A DNA stretch of 64,000 nucleotides, taken from assembly GCF_014647875.1 (NCBI RefSeq), contig NZ_BMQA01000003.1, positions 328,626 to 392,625 of the forward strand. The letters are read 5' to 3'. The stretch comes from Streptomyces brasiliensis (GTDB lineage: Bacteria; Actinomycetota; Actinomycetes; Streptomycetales; Streptomycetaceae). The notes below the pieces were generated by a model. The model was not told where the DNA came from. It ran no database searches and worked only from the letters and a program-made list of their open reading frames with translations. The number at the start of each line of letters is the position of its first letter. The stretch's first letter is position 1. Shown here piece by piece: positions 43,328 through 53,270 of the stretch. The translations under genes and the position numbers were made by a program.

Positions 43328-44170
43328 ATGCCCGAAGGTGACACGGTCTGGCAGACCGCGAGGCGGCTGCACGGCGCGCTCGCGGGCCGCGTGCTGACCC
43401 GCAGCGACCTGAGGGTGCCCAGATACGCCACGGTCGACCTCACCGGCCGTACGGTCCTCGACGTCACCCCGCGCGGCAAGCACCTGCTCACCCGCATCGA
43501 GGGCGGCCTGACGCTGCACTCGCACCTGAGGATGGACGGCGCCTGGAAGGTGTACGAAAACGGGCGGCGCTGGAGCGGCGGCCCGGCCCACCAGATCCGT
43601 GTGATCCTCGGCACCGAGGACCGCACGGCGGTCGGGTACCGCCTGCCGGTCCTCGACCTCCTGCGCACCACCGACGAGTCCCGCGCCGTGGGCCACCTCG
43701 GCCCCGATCTCCTGGGCCCGGACTGGGACCCGGAGCGTGCCCTCGCCAACCTCCTGGCCGACGCGGCCCGGCCCCTCGGCGAGGCCCTGCTGGACCAGCG
43801 CAACCTCGCCGGCATCGGCAACATCTACAAGTCAGAGCTGTGCTTCCTGATCGGCGCCACCCCGTGGCTGCCCGTGGGCGCGCTGCCCGCCGACCGCGCG
43901 GCGAAGCTGCCGGTGCTCGCCAAGAGGCTCATGGAGGCCAACCGCGACCTTCCGGTGCGCAGCACCACGGGTCGGCGCGGCCAGGACCTGTTCGTTTACG
44001 GCCGCGCGCCCCGCCCCTGTCTGCGCTGCCACACCCCGATCCGCGCGGCCGACCAGGGCGACGGCTCCCGGGAACGCCCCACCTACTGGTGCCCGGCCTG
44101 CCAGCACGGCCCCGCCCCGGCACCGGGCTCCCCGCAGGCACGCCGGATCCGCCCCCGCACGACCGACTGA
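43328..44170 (+). CDS. nei: Endonuclease VIII / DNA glycosylase-AP lyase Nei
   Basis: 280 residues beginning MPEGDTVWQTARRLHGALAG, with catalytic Pro2 and Glu3, the Lys-containing RGKHLLTRIEGGLTLHSHLR, the helix-two-turn-helix LDQRNLAGIGNIYKSELCF and a zinc finger CLRCHTPI...WCPACQ near the C-terminus. Removes oxidised bases and cleaves the AP site. Pairing with lhr is conserved in actinobacteria. The C-terminal tail is Pro/Arg-rich. Confidence 0.94.
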   Translation: MPEGDTVWQTARRLHGALAGRVLTRSDLRVPRYATVDLTGRTVLDVTPRGKHLLTRIEGGLTLHSHLRMDGAWKVYENGRRWSGGPAHQIRVILGTEDRTAVGYRLPVLDLLRTTDESRAVGHLGPDLLGPDWDPERALANLLADAARPLGEALLDQRNLAGIGNIYKSELCFLIGATPWLPVGALPADRAAKLPVLAKRLMEANRDLPVRSTTGRRGQDLFVYGRAPRPCLRCHTPIRAADQGDGSRERPTYWCPACQHGPAPAPGSPQARRIRPRTTD

Positions 44171-44221
44171 CGACGGCCCATCGGTGACGACGGATCCGGA
44201 CGGCCGATTGACGACGATTGA

Positions 44222-44251
44222 TTGACGACCCGTCAGAAATGCTCGTACGGT
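44222..44251 (+). promoter_or_regulatory. Promoter-like element inside the annotated SDR start
   Basis: TTGACG (44222-44227) and TACGGT (44246-44251) are 18 bp apart. The expected transcription start is about seven bases downstream, at 44258, leaving no room for a leader. This suggests a leaderless mRNA. Confidence 0.5.
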
Positions 44252-45022
44252 CCCCTCATACCCGTCAAGGCGTACGACCTCACCGGACGCACCGCATTCG
44301 TCACCGGCGCCGCGAGCGGCATCGGCCGGGCCTCGGCCGTGCTGCTGGCCGAGGCGGGTGCGACGGTGCACTGCGCGGACCGGGACCGGGAGGGCCTGCA
44401 CGAGACGGCGACCCTCATCAAGGACCAGGGCGGCACCGCCCCCCTCCACCCGCTCGACATCACCGACCGGACGCTGCTGCGGGAGGCCGTCCGCTCCTGC
44501 GAGCGGCTGGACGTGATGGGGGCGATCGCCGGGATCATGCACAGCAGCCCGGTCCTGGAGACCCGCGACGAGGACCTCGACCGGGTCCTGGACGTCAACT
44601 TCAAGGGCGTGCTGTACGCGTGTCAGGAGGGGGCCCTGCTGATGCTCGACCGCGGCACCCGGGGCAGCATCGTCACCATGGCGTCGGGCGCCGTGGACAC
44701 CGGCGGTCCGGGGCTGCTGTGCTACGGCGCGGCCAAAGCTGCCGTGGTGCAGCTGACCAAGACGCTGGCGACCGAGCTCGGCCAGCACGGTATCCGGGTC
44801 AACGCGGTGGCCCCGGGCTGGATCCGCACACCCATGACGGACCGTCACGACGAGGGGCAACAGGCGCAGACCGAGGCCCTGATGGCCCGGGTGTCACCGC
44901 TGGGCCGCGTCGGCGAGGCGGACGACATCGCGCACGCCGTGCTTCATCTGGCGTCCGATGCCTCGTCGTTCACGACGGGTCAGATCCTCCGCCCGAACGG
45001 GGGTGTGGCGATGCCTTGGTGA
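44222..45022 (+). CDS. Short-chain dehydrogenase/reductase
   Basis: About 255-266 residues. Classical SDR: cofactor motif TGAASGIG, NVNFKGVLYA region, catalytic SGA then YGAAK (Tyr and Lys), and PGWIRTPM. NAD(P)-dependent oxidoreductase of unknown substrate; ADRDRE after the second strand favours NAD. The only canonical start in frame is TTG 44222, which has no ribosome binding site and coincides with the -35 of a good promoter (TTGACG-18-TACGGT). The transcript would begin at 44258, at an ATA codon opening the natural SDR sequence PVKAYDLTGRTAF, so the true start is unsettled. Its 3' end overlaps the convergent small gene. Confidence 0.85.
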   Translation: MTTRQKCSYGPLIPVKAYDLTGRTAFVTGAASGIGRASAVLLAEAGATVHCADRDREGLHETATLIKDQGGTAPLHPLDITDRTLLREAVRSCERLDVMGAIAGIMHSSPVLETRDEDLDRVLDVNFKGVLYACQEGALLMLDRGTRGSIVTMASGAVDTGGPGLLCYGAAKAAVVQLTKTLATELGQHGIRVNAVAPGWIRTPMTDRHDEGQQAQTEALMARVSPLGRVGEADDIAHAVLHLASDASSFTTGQILRPNGGVAMPW

Positions 45023-45251
45023 CGTTCCCCGCCCGCCAGGCCACCACCCAGCGCTCCGGCCCGACGGCTCCCGCGGCCCGCGCCTTCGGCACGCAGTGCA
45101 CCGGCAGCAGGCTCAGCCCCCACCCGCCGGCCGCAACGGCGCCCTCCACCAGCCCGGCGTCCGCCCCCAGCACGATCCGCAGCACGGCCCACCACCACAT
45201 CGCCCCGACGCCCAGGACGACCCCCCATCGCACCGCCCGCCGCACCACCAT
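44970..45251 (-). CDS. Small membrane protein, function unknown
   Basis: 93 residues. One clear membrane helix (AVRWGVVLGVGAMWWWAVLR) after a basic start MVVRRAV, then a weaker hydrophobic stretch (VEGAVAAGGWGLSLLPVHCV) and a polar tail. GGAGG lies nine bases before ATG 45251, which decides the start. Its last 53 bp overlap the convergent SDR gene. I recognise no family. Confidence 0.65.
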   Translation of the reverse strand: MVVRRAVRWGVVLGVGAMWWWAVLRIVLGADAGLVEGAVAAGGWGLSLLPVHCVPKARAAGAVGPERWVVAWRAGNVTKASPHPRSGGGSDPS

Positions 45252-45359
45252 GCCCGCCACCTCCCGCCGGGACGCTAGAACGCGGCCCTCACCGCGCGGG
45301 AGGGCGCACCAGGGGCACACGAGCGCATCGCCGACGGCGGCCCGGCATGGGCGGTGGGG

Positions 45360-45399
45360 CTCCCCCGCTCCAGCGAAGCCGAGAGCGAGAGCGGGGGAG
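45360..45399 (-). terminator. Terminator of the dps-like gene
   Basis: CTCCCCCGCTC at 45360-45370 pairs with its complement at 45389-45399 around an 18-nt loop, 16 bp beyond the dps stop. Similar GGGGGAG-armed hairpins are common dispersed elements in Streptomyces. Confidence 0.55.
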
Positions 45400-45415
45400 G
45401 CACCCGCCGCCACCG

Positions 45416-45886
45416 CTACGCGTTCTCGGCCTGGAACATCCAGTGGTGCTTCTCGAGGTCCGCCGTGATCCCGATGAAGATGTCCTGGGTCACAGGGTCC
45501 GCCTCGCCCGTCGCCAGCACCCGCTCGCGCATGCGCGTGATGACGGCGCCCAGGGCGTCCACGAGCGTCCCCACGGCGTCCGTGTCCTTGACCCAGCCCG
45601 ACGACGTCGCCCCGATACCGCTGCCGGAGGCCACGGTCGCCGCGCGCCCGTCGGGCGGAACTCCCAGGGTCGACGCGCGCTCCGCCACGGTGTCGGAGTG
45701 GGTCCGCGCAGAGGCGACGACCTCGTCCAGCTGTAGGTGGATCGACCGGAAGCGCGGGCCGACGATGTTCCAGTGGATCTGCTTCGCGACCAACGAGAGG
45801 TCCACCAGATCGACGAGCGCCCCTTGCAGCGCCTCGGACACGGTCTTGAGGTCCGCCTCGGACAGCGGGCTCTTCACGACGTACAT
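45416..45886 (-). CDS. dps: Dps-family ferritin-like DNA protection protein
   Basis: 156 residues. Dodecameric iron-storage protein of stressed or sporulating cells. Ferroxidase residues appear in AKQIHWNIVGPRFRSIHLQLDE, with the D and E of the neighbouring subunit site and the C-terminal EKHHWMFQAENA. Lacks a long Lys-rich tail, so DNA binding may be weak; it probably corresponds to one of the minor Streptomyces Dps proteins. ATG 45886 has GGAGG six bases upstream. Confidence 0.92.
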   Translation of the reverse strand: MYVVKSPLSEADLKTVSEALQGALVDLVDLSLVAKQIHWNIVGPRFRSIHLQLDEVVASARTHSDTVAERASTLGVPPDGRAATVASGSGIGATSSGWVKDTDAVGTLVDALGAVITRMRERVLATGEADPVTQDIFIGITADLEKHHWMFQAENA

Positions 45887-46008
45887 CCATAGCCTCCGTT
45901 GGTTCGCCCCGTCACGTCCCTCCACCATGACGGGCACACCGGATACCGGCAAATGGACGCAAACCGGATCCATCGCGCGAGTGGTCTGACGGGCTCCGGG
46001 CAGTACGA

Positions 46009-46060
46009 AGGCCCCGGCCGCGCTCCTCCGGGTGTCCCGGAGAAGCCCCGGCCGGGGCCT
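46009..46060 (-). terminator. Terminator of clgR
   Basis: AGGCCCCGGCCG (46009-46020) and its perfect complement (46049-46060) enclose a second small stem. It lies 37 bp after the clgR stop and ahead of the dps promoter. Confidence 0.65.
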
Positions 46061-46096
46061 CACACGTGTCGCGTCACAGAGCCACGCGCGTGAACG

Positions 46097-46471
46097 TCAC
46101 GCGGCGACCACGTCCACAGCCTCGGCGGGCGCCTTGATGGTCACCCGTTCCGGAGGCACACCGGTCACCGAGACGGAACCCAGCATCGGACGAACCGGCG
46201 CCGGCACGGACTCGGTGGCCGCGGCAGACTGGGCCAGCTCGGCGAGGGCGAGCTCGTCGCTCACTTCCCGCATGAGCTCGGACATCCGTACGTCCAGCGC
46301 GTCGCAGATGGCGGAGAGCAGTTCGGAGGAAGCCTCCTTCTGCCCCCGCTCCACCTCGGAGAGATAGCCGAGTGAGACTCGGGCGGACGAGGAGACTTCG
46401 CGCAGAGTACGGCCCTGGCGTTGGCGCTGCCGACGCAGCACGTCACCAAGCAGGCGACGGAGCAGAATCAT
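46097..46471 (-). CDS. clgR: ClgR, activator of clp protease genes
   Basis: 124 residues. Cro/CI-type helix-turn-helix: [20 protein letters not shown], then [20 protein letters not shown]. The C-terminus is [10 protein letters not shown]; a terminal Ala-Ala is the degron that makes Streptomyces ClgR itself a ClpP substrate, giving feedback control of clpP1P2, clpC1 and lon. ATG 46471 ([12 protein letters not shown]) has GGAGG nine bases upstream; longer frames start with non-conserved sequence. The clgR-cinA-pgsA-rimO-ftsK order is shared with mycobacteria. Confidence 0.94.
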   Translation of the reverse strand: MILLRRLLGDVLRRQRQRQGRTLREVSSSARVSLGYLSEVERGQKEASSELLSAICDALDVRMSELMREVSDELALAELAQSAAATESVPAPVRPMLGSVSVTGVPPERVTIKAPAEAVDVVAA

Positions 46472-46580
46472 CGGTGGCTCCCTCCTCGGACCGTGTAGCC
46501 GCATCCTTCTCGCCCCACCGTACCGCCTTGCGCCGCGGCCGTGCGGGGAGCGATGTCGTGTTCACTCAGGGCTGTAAACA

Positions 46581-47126
46581 TCAAAACCCCCCGTTCTGTT
46601 CCGTATCCTGTGTCCGCTCATTCCCGGTCTGTTCGCCCGCAAGCTCCCTCAGAAGCAGTGCGAGCACGCTCCGTACACTCTCCATACGAATTTCCGCGCG
46701 GTCGCCGTTCAACCGCAGGGCCTCGACTTTTCCGCCAGCGGCAGAACCGGAATCCGGTCCGAGAGGTCCGTCGACGGCCACGAAGACCGTCCCCACGGGC
46801 TGTCCGTCCTGCGGCTCCGGCCCGGCGACGCCGGTCGTCGCGATACCCCAGTCGGCACCGAGAACCTTGCGCACTCCGGCCGCCATCTGGGCCGCGACCT
46901 GCGGATCCACCGCCCCGCGCTGGGCCAGCAGAGTGGCATCGACCCCGAGCAGCTCGTGCTTGAGGCCGGTGGCGTAGGCGGTGACCGAACCCCGGAAGGC
47001 CTTGGAGGCCCCGGGGACCGAGGTGATCTCCGCAGCTACCAGGCCACCCGTGAGCGACTCGGCGACGGCGATCGTCTCGCCTCTCACCGTGAGTAGTCGC
47101 ACCACTTCGGTGGCCGTGGAATTCAC
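46581..47126 (-). CDS. cinA: CinA C-terminal domain protein (NMN amidohydrolase type)
   Basis: 181 residues of the PncC/CinA C-terminal domain, which deamidates nicotinamide mononucleotide in pyridine-nucleotide recycling. Motifs: TIAVAESLTGGLVAAEITSV and GADWGIATTGVAGP, with QPVGTVFVAVDGP. The N-terminal molybdopterin-like domain of full CinA is absent. GTG at 47126 overlaps the pgsA stop as GTGA, so translation is coupled. Despite the historical name, no competence role should be assumed. Confidence 0.92.
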   Translation of the reverse strand: MNSTATEVVRLLTVRGETIAVAESLTGGLVAAEITSVPGASKAFRGSVTAYATGLKHELLGVDATLLAQRGAVDPQVAAQMAAGVRKVLGADWGIATTGVAGPEPQDGQPVGTVFVAVDGPLGPDSGSAAGGKVEALRLNGDRAEIRMESVRSVLALLLRELAGEQTGNERTQDTEQNGGF

Positions 47127-47872
47127 CCTTCTGAATCCTCCAACGCCGCCTGCCGCTCGGCGATTCCCTGCCGCCGCAGCACAATGGCCTGTCTCACATA
47201 GTCGAGGCCGGTCGCGACGGTCAGCACGACCGCGACCGCCATCACCCAGAACCTCAGGGTGGCCAGCCATCCCGTGAGCGCCAGCACGTACATCCCCACG
47301 GCCACGCCCTGGGTGAGCGTCTTGAGCTTGCCGCCCCGGCTCGCCGGGATCACGCCGTACCGGATGACGATGAAACGCAGGAGCGTGATGCCGAGTTCCC
47401 GCCCGAGGATGACCACGGTCACCCACCACGGCAGATCGCCGAGGGAGGAGAGACAGATCAGCGCCGCCCCCATGATCGCCTTGTCGGCGATGGGGTCGGC
47501 GATCTTCCCGAAGTCGGTGACGAGGTTGTAGGTGCGCGCCAGGTGACCGTCGAAAAGGTCGGTGATCATGGCGATGGCGAAGGCCGCCCAGGCGAGCGAG
47601 CGCCATGCCGGGTCGTACCCGCCACCGGCCAGCATCAGCGCCACGAAGCCCGGGACGAGGACCAGCCGGAGCATGGTCAGCAGGTTGGCGATGTTCCAGA
47701 CGCTGGCCTGATTGACGGCCGCGGCCACGACCTTCCCGCTGCGGGCGGACTTGCCCCCGCCCTGCGAGGCGGAAGCCGCACCGGAACCGCCGGCGGCACC
47801 GGACCCCGCGGAACCCGTGGCCCCTCGCGCGCCGGAGGACCCGCCCGCGGCGGATGCCGGGACTCCCGTCAT
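47123..47872 (-). CDS. pgsA: CDP-diacylglycerol--glycerol-3-phosphate 3-phosphatidyltransferase
   Basis: 249 residues. Makes phosphatidylglycerol phosphate in the membrane. The CDP-alcohol phosphotransferase motif D-G-x2-A-R-x8-G-x3-D-x3-D is intact in [20 protein letters not shown] followed by ADPIADK. About six helices. The first 50 residues are Ser/Gly/Ala low complexity. ATG at 47872 overlaps the rimO stop (ATGA). Confidence 0.94.
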   Translation of the reverse strand: MTGVPASAAGGSSGARGATGSAGSGAAGGSGAASASQGGGKSARSGKVVAAAVNQASVWNIANLLTMLRLVLVPGFVALMLAGGGYDPAWRSLAWAAFAIAMITDLFDGHLARTYNLVTDFGKIADPIADKAIMGAALICLSSLGDLPWWVTVVILGRELGITLLRFIVIRYGVIPASRGGKLKTLTQGVAVGMYVLALTGWLATLRFWVMAVAVVLTVATGLDYVRQAIVLRRQGIAERQAALEDSEG

Positions 47873-49341
47873 CTGCCCGCCTCCTCACTACACGCGAGCG
47901 AGCCCTGCAGGGGCTCGGCCACCAGGTCGACACCCTCCGTACCGACCACCTTCGCCTCGACGATACGACCCCGGCTCAGGCCTTCGCCGCTCGTGAGCAG
48001 AACCTGTCCGTCGGTCTCCGGGGCCTGGTGCGCCGCACGGCCGCACGGGCCGTCCTCACCGTCGACCGACTCCACCAGCACGTGCACGGTCTCGCCCAGG
48101 CGCTCCTCGGCCCGCTGTGAGACCAGCTCCTCGGCGAGCCGGGAGATGTGGGCCAGCCGCTCGGCGACGACGTCCTCGTCGAGCTTCTGGTCGTACGTCG
48201 CCGCCTCCGTGCCCTCCTCGTCGGAGTAGCCGAAGACACCGATGGCGTCCAGGCGCGCGTGGCTCAGGAAGCGCTCCAGTTCGGCGAGGTCGGCCTCGCT
48301 CTCGCCGGGAAAACCGACGATGAAGTTCGAGCGGACACCGGCCTGCGGGGCCTTGGCGCGGATGATGTCGAGCAGCTCCAGGAAGCGGTCGGTGTCGCCG
48401 AAGCGGCGCATCGCGCGCAGCACGTCCGGGGCGGAGTGCTGGAAGGACAGGTCGAAGTACGGGGCGATGTTCGGGGTGGACGTGAGCACGTCGATCAGAC
48501 CCGGGCGCATCTCGGCGGGCTGGAGGTAGCTCACGCGCACCCGCTCGATGCCGTCGACCTCGGCCAGCTCGGGCAGCAGGGACTCCAGCAGCCGGATGTC
48601 GCCGAGGTCCTTGCCGTACGAGGTGTTGTTCTCGGAGACCAGCATGATCTCCTTCACACCCTGCTCGGCCAGCCACCGTGTCTCGTTCAGCACATCTCCG
48701 GGCCGGCGCGAGATGAAGGAACCGCGGAAGGACGGAATGGCGCAGAAGGAGCAGCGTCGATCGCAGCCGGAGGCGAGCTTGACCGAGGCGACCGGGGAGC
48801 CGTCCAGACGGCGGCGCAGGGGCGCGCGGGGGCCGGACGCCGGCGCGACTCCCTCCGGGAGGTCCTGCGGGCCGTGCCCGGGCAGCGCGACCGAAGCGGC
48901 GGACTCCTGGCGCTCGGCCGGGCTGATCGGCAGCAGCTTGCGCCGGTCACGCGGGGTGTGGGCGGCGTGGATGCCGCCGCTCAGGATGGTCTGCAGACGG
49001 TCGGAGATCTCCGCGTAGTCGTCGAAGCCCAGCACGCCGTCGGCCTCGGGGAGGGCCTCGGCGAGCTCCTTGCCGTACCTCTCGGCCATGCAGCCCACCG
49101 CCACGACGGCCTGCGTTCTCCCGTGTCCCTTGAGGTCGTTGGCCTCCAGGAGGGCGTCGACGGAGTCCTTCTTCGCGGCTTCCACGAAGCCACAGGTGTT
49201 GACCACGGCGACATCGGCGTCTTCGGCGTCCTCGACGAGCTGCCAGCCGTCCGCCTCCAAACGGCCTGCGAGCTCCTCCGAGTCCACCTCGTTACGGGCG
49301 CAGCCGAGAGTGACGAGTGCGACGGTACGGCGTTCAGGCAT
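47869..49341 (-). CDS. rimO: Ribosomal protein S12 methylthiotransferase RimO
   Basis: 490-residue radical-SAM enzyme that methylthiolates the conserved Asp of S12. Cluster ligands in [32 protein letters not shown] and [11 protein letters not shown] motif [23 protein letters not shown] domain at the C-terminus. The region between residues 130 and 180 has an Ala/Pro-rich insertion. ATG 49341 starts [14 protein letters not shown]. Heads the rimO-pgsA-cinA run with 4-bp overlaps. Differs from the MiaB paralogue at 17429 by the CDRRC core. Confidence 0.95.
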   Translation of the reverse strand: MPERRTVALVTLGCARNEVDSEELAGRLEADGWQLVEDAEDADVAVVNTCGFVEAAKKDSVDALLEANDLKGHGRTQAVVAVGCMAERYGKELAEALPEADGVLGFDDYAEISDRLQTILSGGIHAAHTPRDRRKLLPISPAERQESAASVALPGHGPQDLPEGVAPASGPRAPLRRRLDGSPVASVKLASGCDRRCSFCAIPSFRGSFISRRPGDVLNETRWLAEQGVKEIMLVSENNTSYGKDLGDIRLLESLLPELAEVDGIERVRVSYLQPAEMRPGLIDVLTSTPNIAPYFDLSFQHSAPDVLRAMRRFGDTDRFLELLDIIRAKAPQAGVRSNFIVGFPGESEADLAELERFLSHARLDAIGVFGYSDEEGTEAATYDQKLDEDVVAERLAHISRLAEELVSQRAEERLGETVHVLVESVDGEDGPCGRAAHQAPETDGQVLLTSGEGLSRGRIVEAKVVGTEGVDLVAEPLQGSLACSEEAGR

Positions 49342-49380
49342 GGGCTCAAGACTACTTTGTCTCACTGACAGCCCACGTCG

Positions 49381-49431
49381 ACGGGGTTGGCCGATCTCGG
49401 CCAACCCCGTGGTGACGCGCCCCGCTGCGGG
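49381..49431 (-). terminator. Double hairpin between the RodZ-like gene and rimO
   Basis: ACGGGGTTGGCC (49381-49392) pairs perfectly with 49399-49410 around a 6-nt loop; a second small stem CCCCG-CTG-CGGGG follows at about 49419-49431. In the leftward direction both come directly after the stop of the gene ending at 49436. Confidence 0.75.
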
Positions 49432-49435
49432 GTCT

Positions 49436-50281
49436 TTATCCGACCTCGGGGTCGCCCTTGGTGTACGTGAGGCGTTCCACGGCTCCCGGCTGGAAGTCGT
49501 CCTCGATCTTCTTGCCGTTCACGTAGAGCTGGATCGCGCCGGCGTCGCCGAGGATGAGGTCGACCTTCGAGCTGTCCTGGAAGGTCTTGGAGTCGCCCTT
49601 TTTGAGGAGCCCGTCGAAGAGCATGCGGCCGTTGTGGTCCTTGGCCGAGATCCAGCTGCGCCCGTCGACGGCGCTGACCTGGACGGTGACCTTGTCCTGG
49701 GGCGCGGCCGCGATGGCGCTGTCGGACGGCTCGGGCTTCTGGTCGCCGGGCTTGCTGTTCTCGGGGGTGGGTGTGGCGGGCTTGCTGGTCGAGGGCGTGG
49801 CGCCCTGGGCGACCTCGTCCTTGGCGTTGCTCCCGTCGTCGCCGCCCCTGAACACGGTGAAGCCGACGAATCCGATCACGGCGACGATCGCGGCGACCAT
49901 GGCCGCGGTCCAGTTGGGCCCGCGCCGCTCCGGGCGGATGCGTTCCGCCTCGAACAGCGGGGCGGCCGGCGTCGGCGCGGGGCGGCCGCCGTGCTCGGCG
50001 TCGTACCGTGCGAGCAGCGGGGCCGGATCGAGGTGCACGGCCTTGGCCAGGGTCCTGATGTGCCCACGGGCGTACACGTCGCCGCCGCAGGGCGAGAAGT
50101 TGTCCGCCTCGATGGCGTGCACGATGGCGATGCGGACTCGAGTGGCGCTGCTGACATCGTCGACGGTCAGCCCGGCCCGGGTACGCGCCTGCTGGAGGGC
50201 GCGACCCACGGAGGGACGGGATTCCTCGGAATCGTCTCGGAACGGACGCTCGTCTTCAGGGGAGTTGCTGCCGATGGACAC
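49436..50281 (-). CDS. RodZ-like helix-turn-helix membrane protein (DUF4115)
   Basis: 281 residues. N-terminal helix-turn-helix ([20 protein letters not shown], then [19 protein letters not shown]), a linker, one membrane helix ([19 protein letters not shown]), a Pro/Ser/Lys-rich spacer and an extracellular beta domain of DUF4115 type ([31 protein letters not shown]). This is the RodZ domain order; in rods RodZ links MreB to the wall machinery. GTG 50281 is chosen because AAAGG is seven bases upstream; GTG 50308 has none. Lies downstream of ftsK in the same direction. Confidence 0.85.
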   Translation of the reverse strand: MSIGSNSPEDERPFRDDSEESRPSVGRALQQARTRAGLTVDDVSSATRVRIAIVHAIEADNFSPCGGDVYARGHIRTLAKAVHLDPAPLLARYDAEHGGRPAPTPAAPLFEAERIRPERRGPNWTAAMVAAIVAVIGFVGFTVFRGGDDGSNAKDEVAQGATPSTSKPATPTPENSKPGDQKPEPSDSAIAAAPQDKVTVQVSAVDGRSWISAKDHNGRMLFDGLLKKGDSKTFQDSSKVDLILGDAGAIQLYVNGKKIEDDFQPGAVERLTYTKGDPEVG

Positions 50282-50573
50282 GGGGGCGCCTTTCGAGCGT
50301 GTAGCCACCTGTGCTGGAGGTTCAGTCTAGGGGGGGTGCGAAAGGGTGGGGCAACCGGGCGGTAGGACTTTGTACGCCATCGGTATGGCCCGACATCCCG
50401 ACGACAGGACGGGTGCGAACCCCAGTGTGAGCTCCGCACCTGTCTTCTCGCTCAACTTGACGTGCGACAAAGGGAAACGGTTGCTCGCCGATCTCTAACA
50501 AGTGGATCACGGCGATGCGTCCACCCGGCCCAACACGACACGCGCTGGACCGGACGGTGCGTTTCCCTGTCCC

Positions 50574-53270
50574 TCAAGACTCCCCACGGATCACGGCGAG
50601 CACGCCGTCCAGCTCTTCGGGTTTCACGAGAACGTCACGTGCCTTGGAACCCTCGCTCGGCCCGACGATGTTCCGGGACTCCATGAGGTCCATGAGCCGC
50701 CCGGCCTTGGCGAAGCCGACGCGCAGCTTGCGCTGGAGCATCGAGGTCGAGCCGAACTGGGTGGAGACGACCAGCTCGGCCGCCTGGCACAGCAGGTCGA
50801 GGTCGTCGCCGATGTCCTCGTCGATCTCCTTCTTCTGCTTGGTGCCCACGGTGACGTCGTCCCGGAAGACGGGCGCCATCTGCTCCTTGCAGTGCCGGAC
50901 GACCGCCGCGACCTCCGCCTCGGTGACGAACGCGCCCTGCATACGGGTCGGCTTGTTCGCGCCCATCGGCAGGAAGAGCCCGTCGCCCTTGCCGATCAGC
51001 TTCTCGGCGCCGGGCTGGTCGAGGATGACGCGGGAGTCGGCGAGTGAGGAGGTCGCGAACGCCAGCCGCGAGGGCACGTTCGCCTTGATGAGACCGGTGA
51101 CGACGTCGACCGACGGCCGCTGCGTGGCGAGGACGAGGTGGATGCCGGCCGCGCGCGCGAGCTGGGTGATGCGCACGATCGCGTCCTCGACGTCACGCGG
51201 GGCGACCATCATCAGGTCGGCCAGCTCGTCGACGATCACCAGCAGATACGGATACGGCTGGAGTTCCCGCTCGCTGCCCTCGGGCAGAGTCACCTTGCCT
51301 TCCCGGATCGCCTGGTTGAAGTCGTCGATGTGCCGGAACCCGAACGCCGCCAGGTCGTCGTAGCGCAGATCCATCTCGCGTACGACCCACTGCAGCGCCT
51401 CGGCGGCCCGCTTCGGGTTGGTGATGATCGGCGTGATCAGGTGCGGAATGCCCTCGTAGGCGGTCAGTTCGACGCGCTTGGGGTCGACGAGGACCATGCG
51501 CACGTCCTCGGGGGTCGCCCGCATCATGACCGACGTGATCAGGCAGTTGATGCAGGACGACTTTCCGGAGCCGGTCGCGCCGGCCACCAGCATGTGCGGC
51601 ATCTTCGCCAGCGAGTGCATGACGTAGCCGCCCTCGACGTCCTTGCCGAACGCGACCAGCATCGGGTCGTCGTCCTCCGCGGACTCGGCGAGGCGCAGGA
51701 CGTCACCGAGGTTGACCATCTCCCGGTCGGTGTTGGGGATCTCGATGCCGACGGCCGACTTGCCGGGGATCGGGCTGATGATCCGCACGTCCGGGCTCGC
51801 GACGGCGTACGCGATGTTCTTGGTGAGCGCGGTGATCCGCTCGACCTTCACGGCGGGGCCGAGTTCGACCTCGTACCGCGTGACCGTCGGCCCGCGCGTG
51901 AAGCCGGTGACACGCGCGTCGACCTTGAACTCGGTGAAGACCGTGGTGAGCGAGGCGACGACGGCGTCGTTCGCGGCGCTGCGCGCCTTGCCGGGGCCGC
52001 CGCGCTGGAGGAGGTCGAGCGAGGGCAGGGAGTAGGTGATGTCGCCGGACAGCTGGAGCTGCTCGGCGCGCGGGGGCAGTTCGCGGGCCTCGCCCGGAGC
52101 CGACTTGGTCAGGTCCGGGACGTTCTCGACCTTGAGCTTCTCCGGCTCGGGCCGCTCGGCCGGGGCCGGGACGGGGGTCGGCGTGGTCTCCTCCCGGTCG
52201 CCCACGCTCACGCCCTGGGTGAGGTCGGCGACGAGCGGGGAGGGCGGCATGCCGTGCAGGACGGCGCCGTCGAGGGCCGCCGCTGCCGCCGCTGCGACGT
52301 CCACGGCGTCCATCTGGCGGCCCATGTCGGGTTGCGGGACCGCGGAGCGCCTGGGCCGGCTCCGGCGCTTGGAGAGCGCCTCCTGCTCGGCGTTGTCGGG
52401 GTCGTACGCCTCGGGGGCGCCCGGGCGCTTTCGGGTGCGCGCGGGCAGCGCTTCGCGCCACTGCTCCTCGTACCGTTCGTCGTCCTCGCCGAACTCGTCC
52501 GCCACCGGCTCGTGCAGGACGCCGAGGCGCACGCCGAGGGCGCGCAGCCGCTGCGGAACGGCGTTGACCGGGGTGGCGGTGACGACCAGCAGCCCGAAGA
52601 CCGTGAGCAGCACGAGCAGCGGTACGGCGAGGACGTCGGTCATGGAGTACGACAGCGGGGTCGCCGCCGCCCAGCCGATCAGGCCGCCGGCGTCCCTTAT
52701 CGCCTGCATGCCGTCGCTGCGGGCGGGCGAGCCGCAGGCGATGTGGACCTGGCCGAGCACACCGATGACGAGCGCGGACAGACCGATCACGATCCGGCCG
52801 TTGGCGTCCGGCTGTTCCGGGTGCCGGATGAAGCGCACGGCGATCACCGCGAGCAGTATCGGCACGAGCAGGTCGAGCCGGCCGAAGGCGCCGGTGACCA
52901 GGATCTCGACGAGGTCGCCGACAGGACCCTTCAGGTCGGCCCAGGTGCCGGCGGCGACGATCAGCGCGATGCCGAACAGCAGCAGCGCGACGCCGTCCTT
53001 GCGGTGCGCGGGGTCGAGGTTCTTCGCACCCTGCCCTACGCCGCGGAAGACGGCCCCGACGGCGTGCGCGAGACCGAGCCAGACGGCGCGCACGAGCCGG
53101 TAGATGCCGCCGGTGGGACTCGGCGCCGGCCTGGGTGCCGGTGCCGCCTTCTTCGCGGCGGCCTTCTTGGCGGGCGCCTTCTTCGCGGCGGCCTTCTTCG
53201 CCGGAGCCTTCGAGGGAGCAGCCGCCTTCTTCGCGGGCCGCTTCTTGGCTGCGGAGGGACGTGAGGCCAT
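50574..53270 (-). CDS. ftsK: DNA translocase FtsK
   Basis: 898 residues. Moves chromosomes at sporulation septa. N-terminus is Lys/Ala/Pro repeats (KKAAAKKAPAKKAAAKKA), followed by four membrane segments, a variable linker, then the RecA-like motor with Walker A VAGATGSGKSSCINCLI, Walker B LVIVDELADLMM and LATQRPSVDVVTGLIKANVP, and a C-terminal gamma winged helix (QRKLRVGFAKAGRLMDLMES) that reads polar DNA motifs. ATG at 53270. A TAACCT element ends seven bases before the ATG, which would give a leaderless or nearly leaderless mRNA. Confidence 0.96.
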   Translation of the reverse strand: MASRPSAAKKRPAKKAAAPSKAPAKKAAAKKAPAKKAAAKKAAPAPRPAPSPTGGIYRLVRAVWLGLAHAVGAVFRGVGQGAKNLDPAHRKDGVALLLFGIALIVAAGTWADLKGPVGDLVEILVTGAFGRLDLLVPILLAVIAVRFIRHPEQPDANGRIVIGLSALVIGVLGQVHIACGSPARSDGMQAIRDAGGLIGWAAATPLSYSMTDVLAVPLLVLLTVFGLLVVTATPVNAVPQRLRALGVRLGVLHEPVADEFGEDDERYEEQWREALPARTRKRPGAPEAYDPDNAEQEALSKRRSRPRRSAVPQPDMGRQMDAVDVAAAAAAALDGAVLHGMPPSPLVADLTQGVSVGDREETTPTPVPAPAERPEPEKLKVENVPDLTKSAPGEARELPPRAEQLQLSGDITYSLPSLDLLQRGGPGKARSAANDAVVASLTTVFTEFKVDARVTGFTRGPTVTRYEVELGPAVKVERITALTKNIAYAVASPDVRIISPIPGKSAVGIEIPNTDREMVNLGDVLRLAESAEDDDPMLVAFGKDVEGGYVMHSLAKMPHMLVAGATGSGKSSCINCLITSVMMRATPEDVRMVLVDPKRVELTAYEGIPHLITPIITNPKRAAEALQWVVREMDLRYDDLAAFGFRHIDDFNQAIREGKVTLPEGSERELQPYPYLLVIVDELADLMMVAPRDVEDAIVRITQLARAAGIHLVLATQRPSVDVVTGLIKANVPSRLAFATSSLADSRVILDQPGAEKLIGKGDGLFLPMGANKPTRMQGAFVTEAEVAAVVRHCKEQMAPVFRDDVTVGTKQKKEIDEDIGDDLDLLCQAAELVVSTQFGSTSMLQRKLRVGFAKAGRLMDLMESRNIVGPSEGSKARDVLVKPEELDGVLAVIRGES

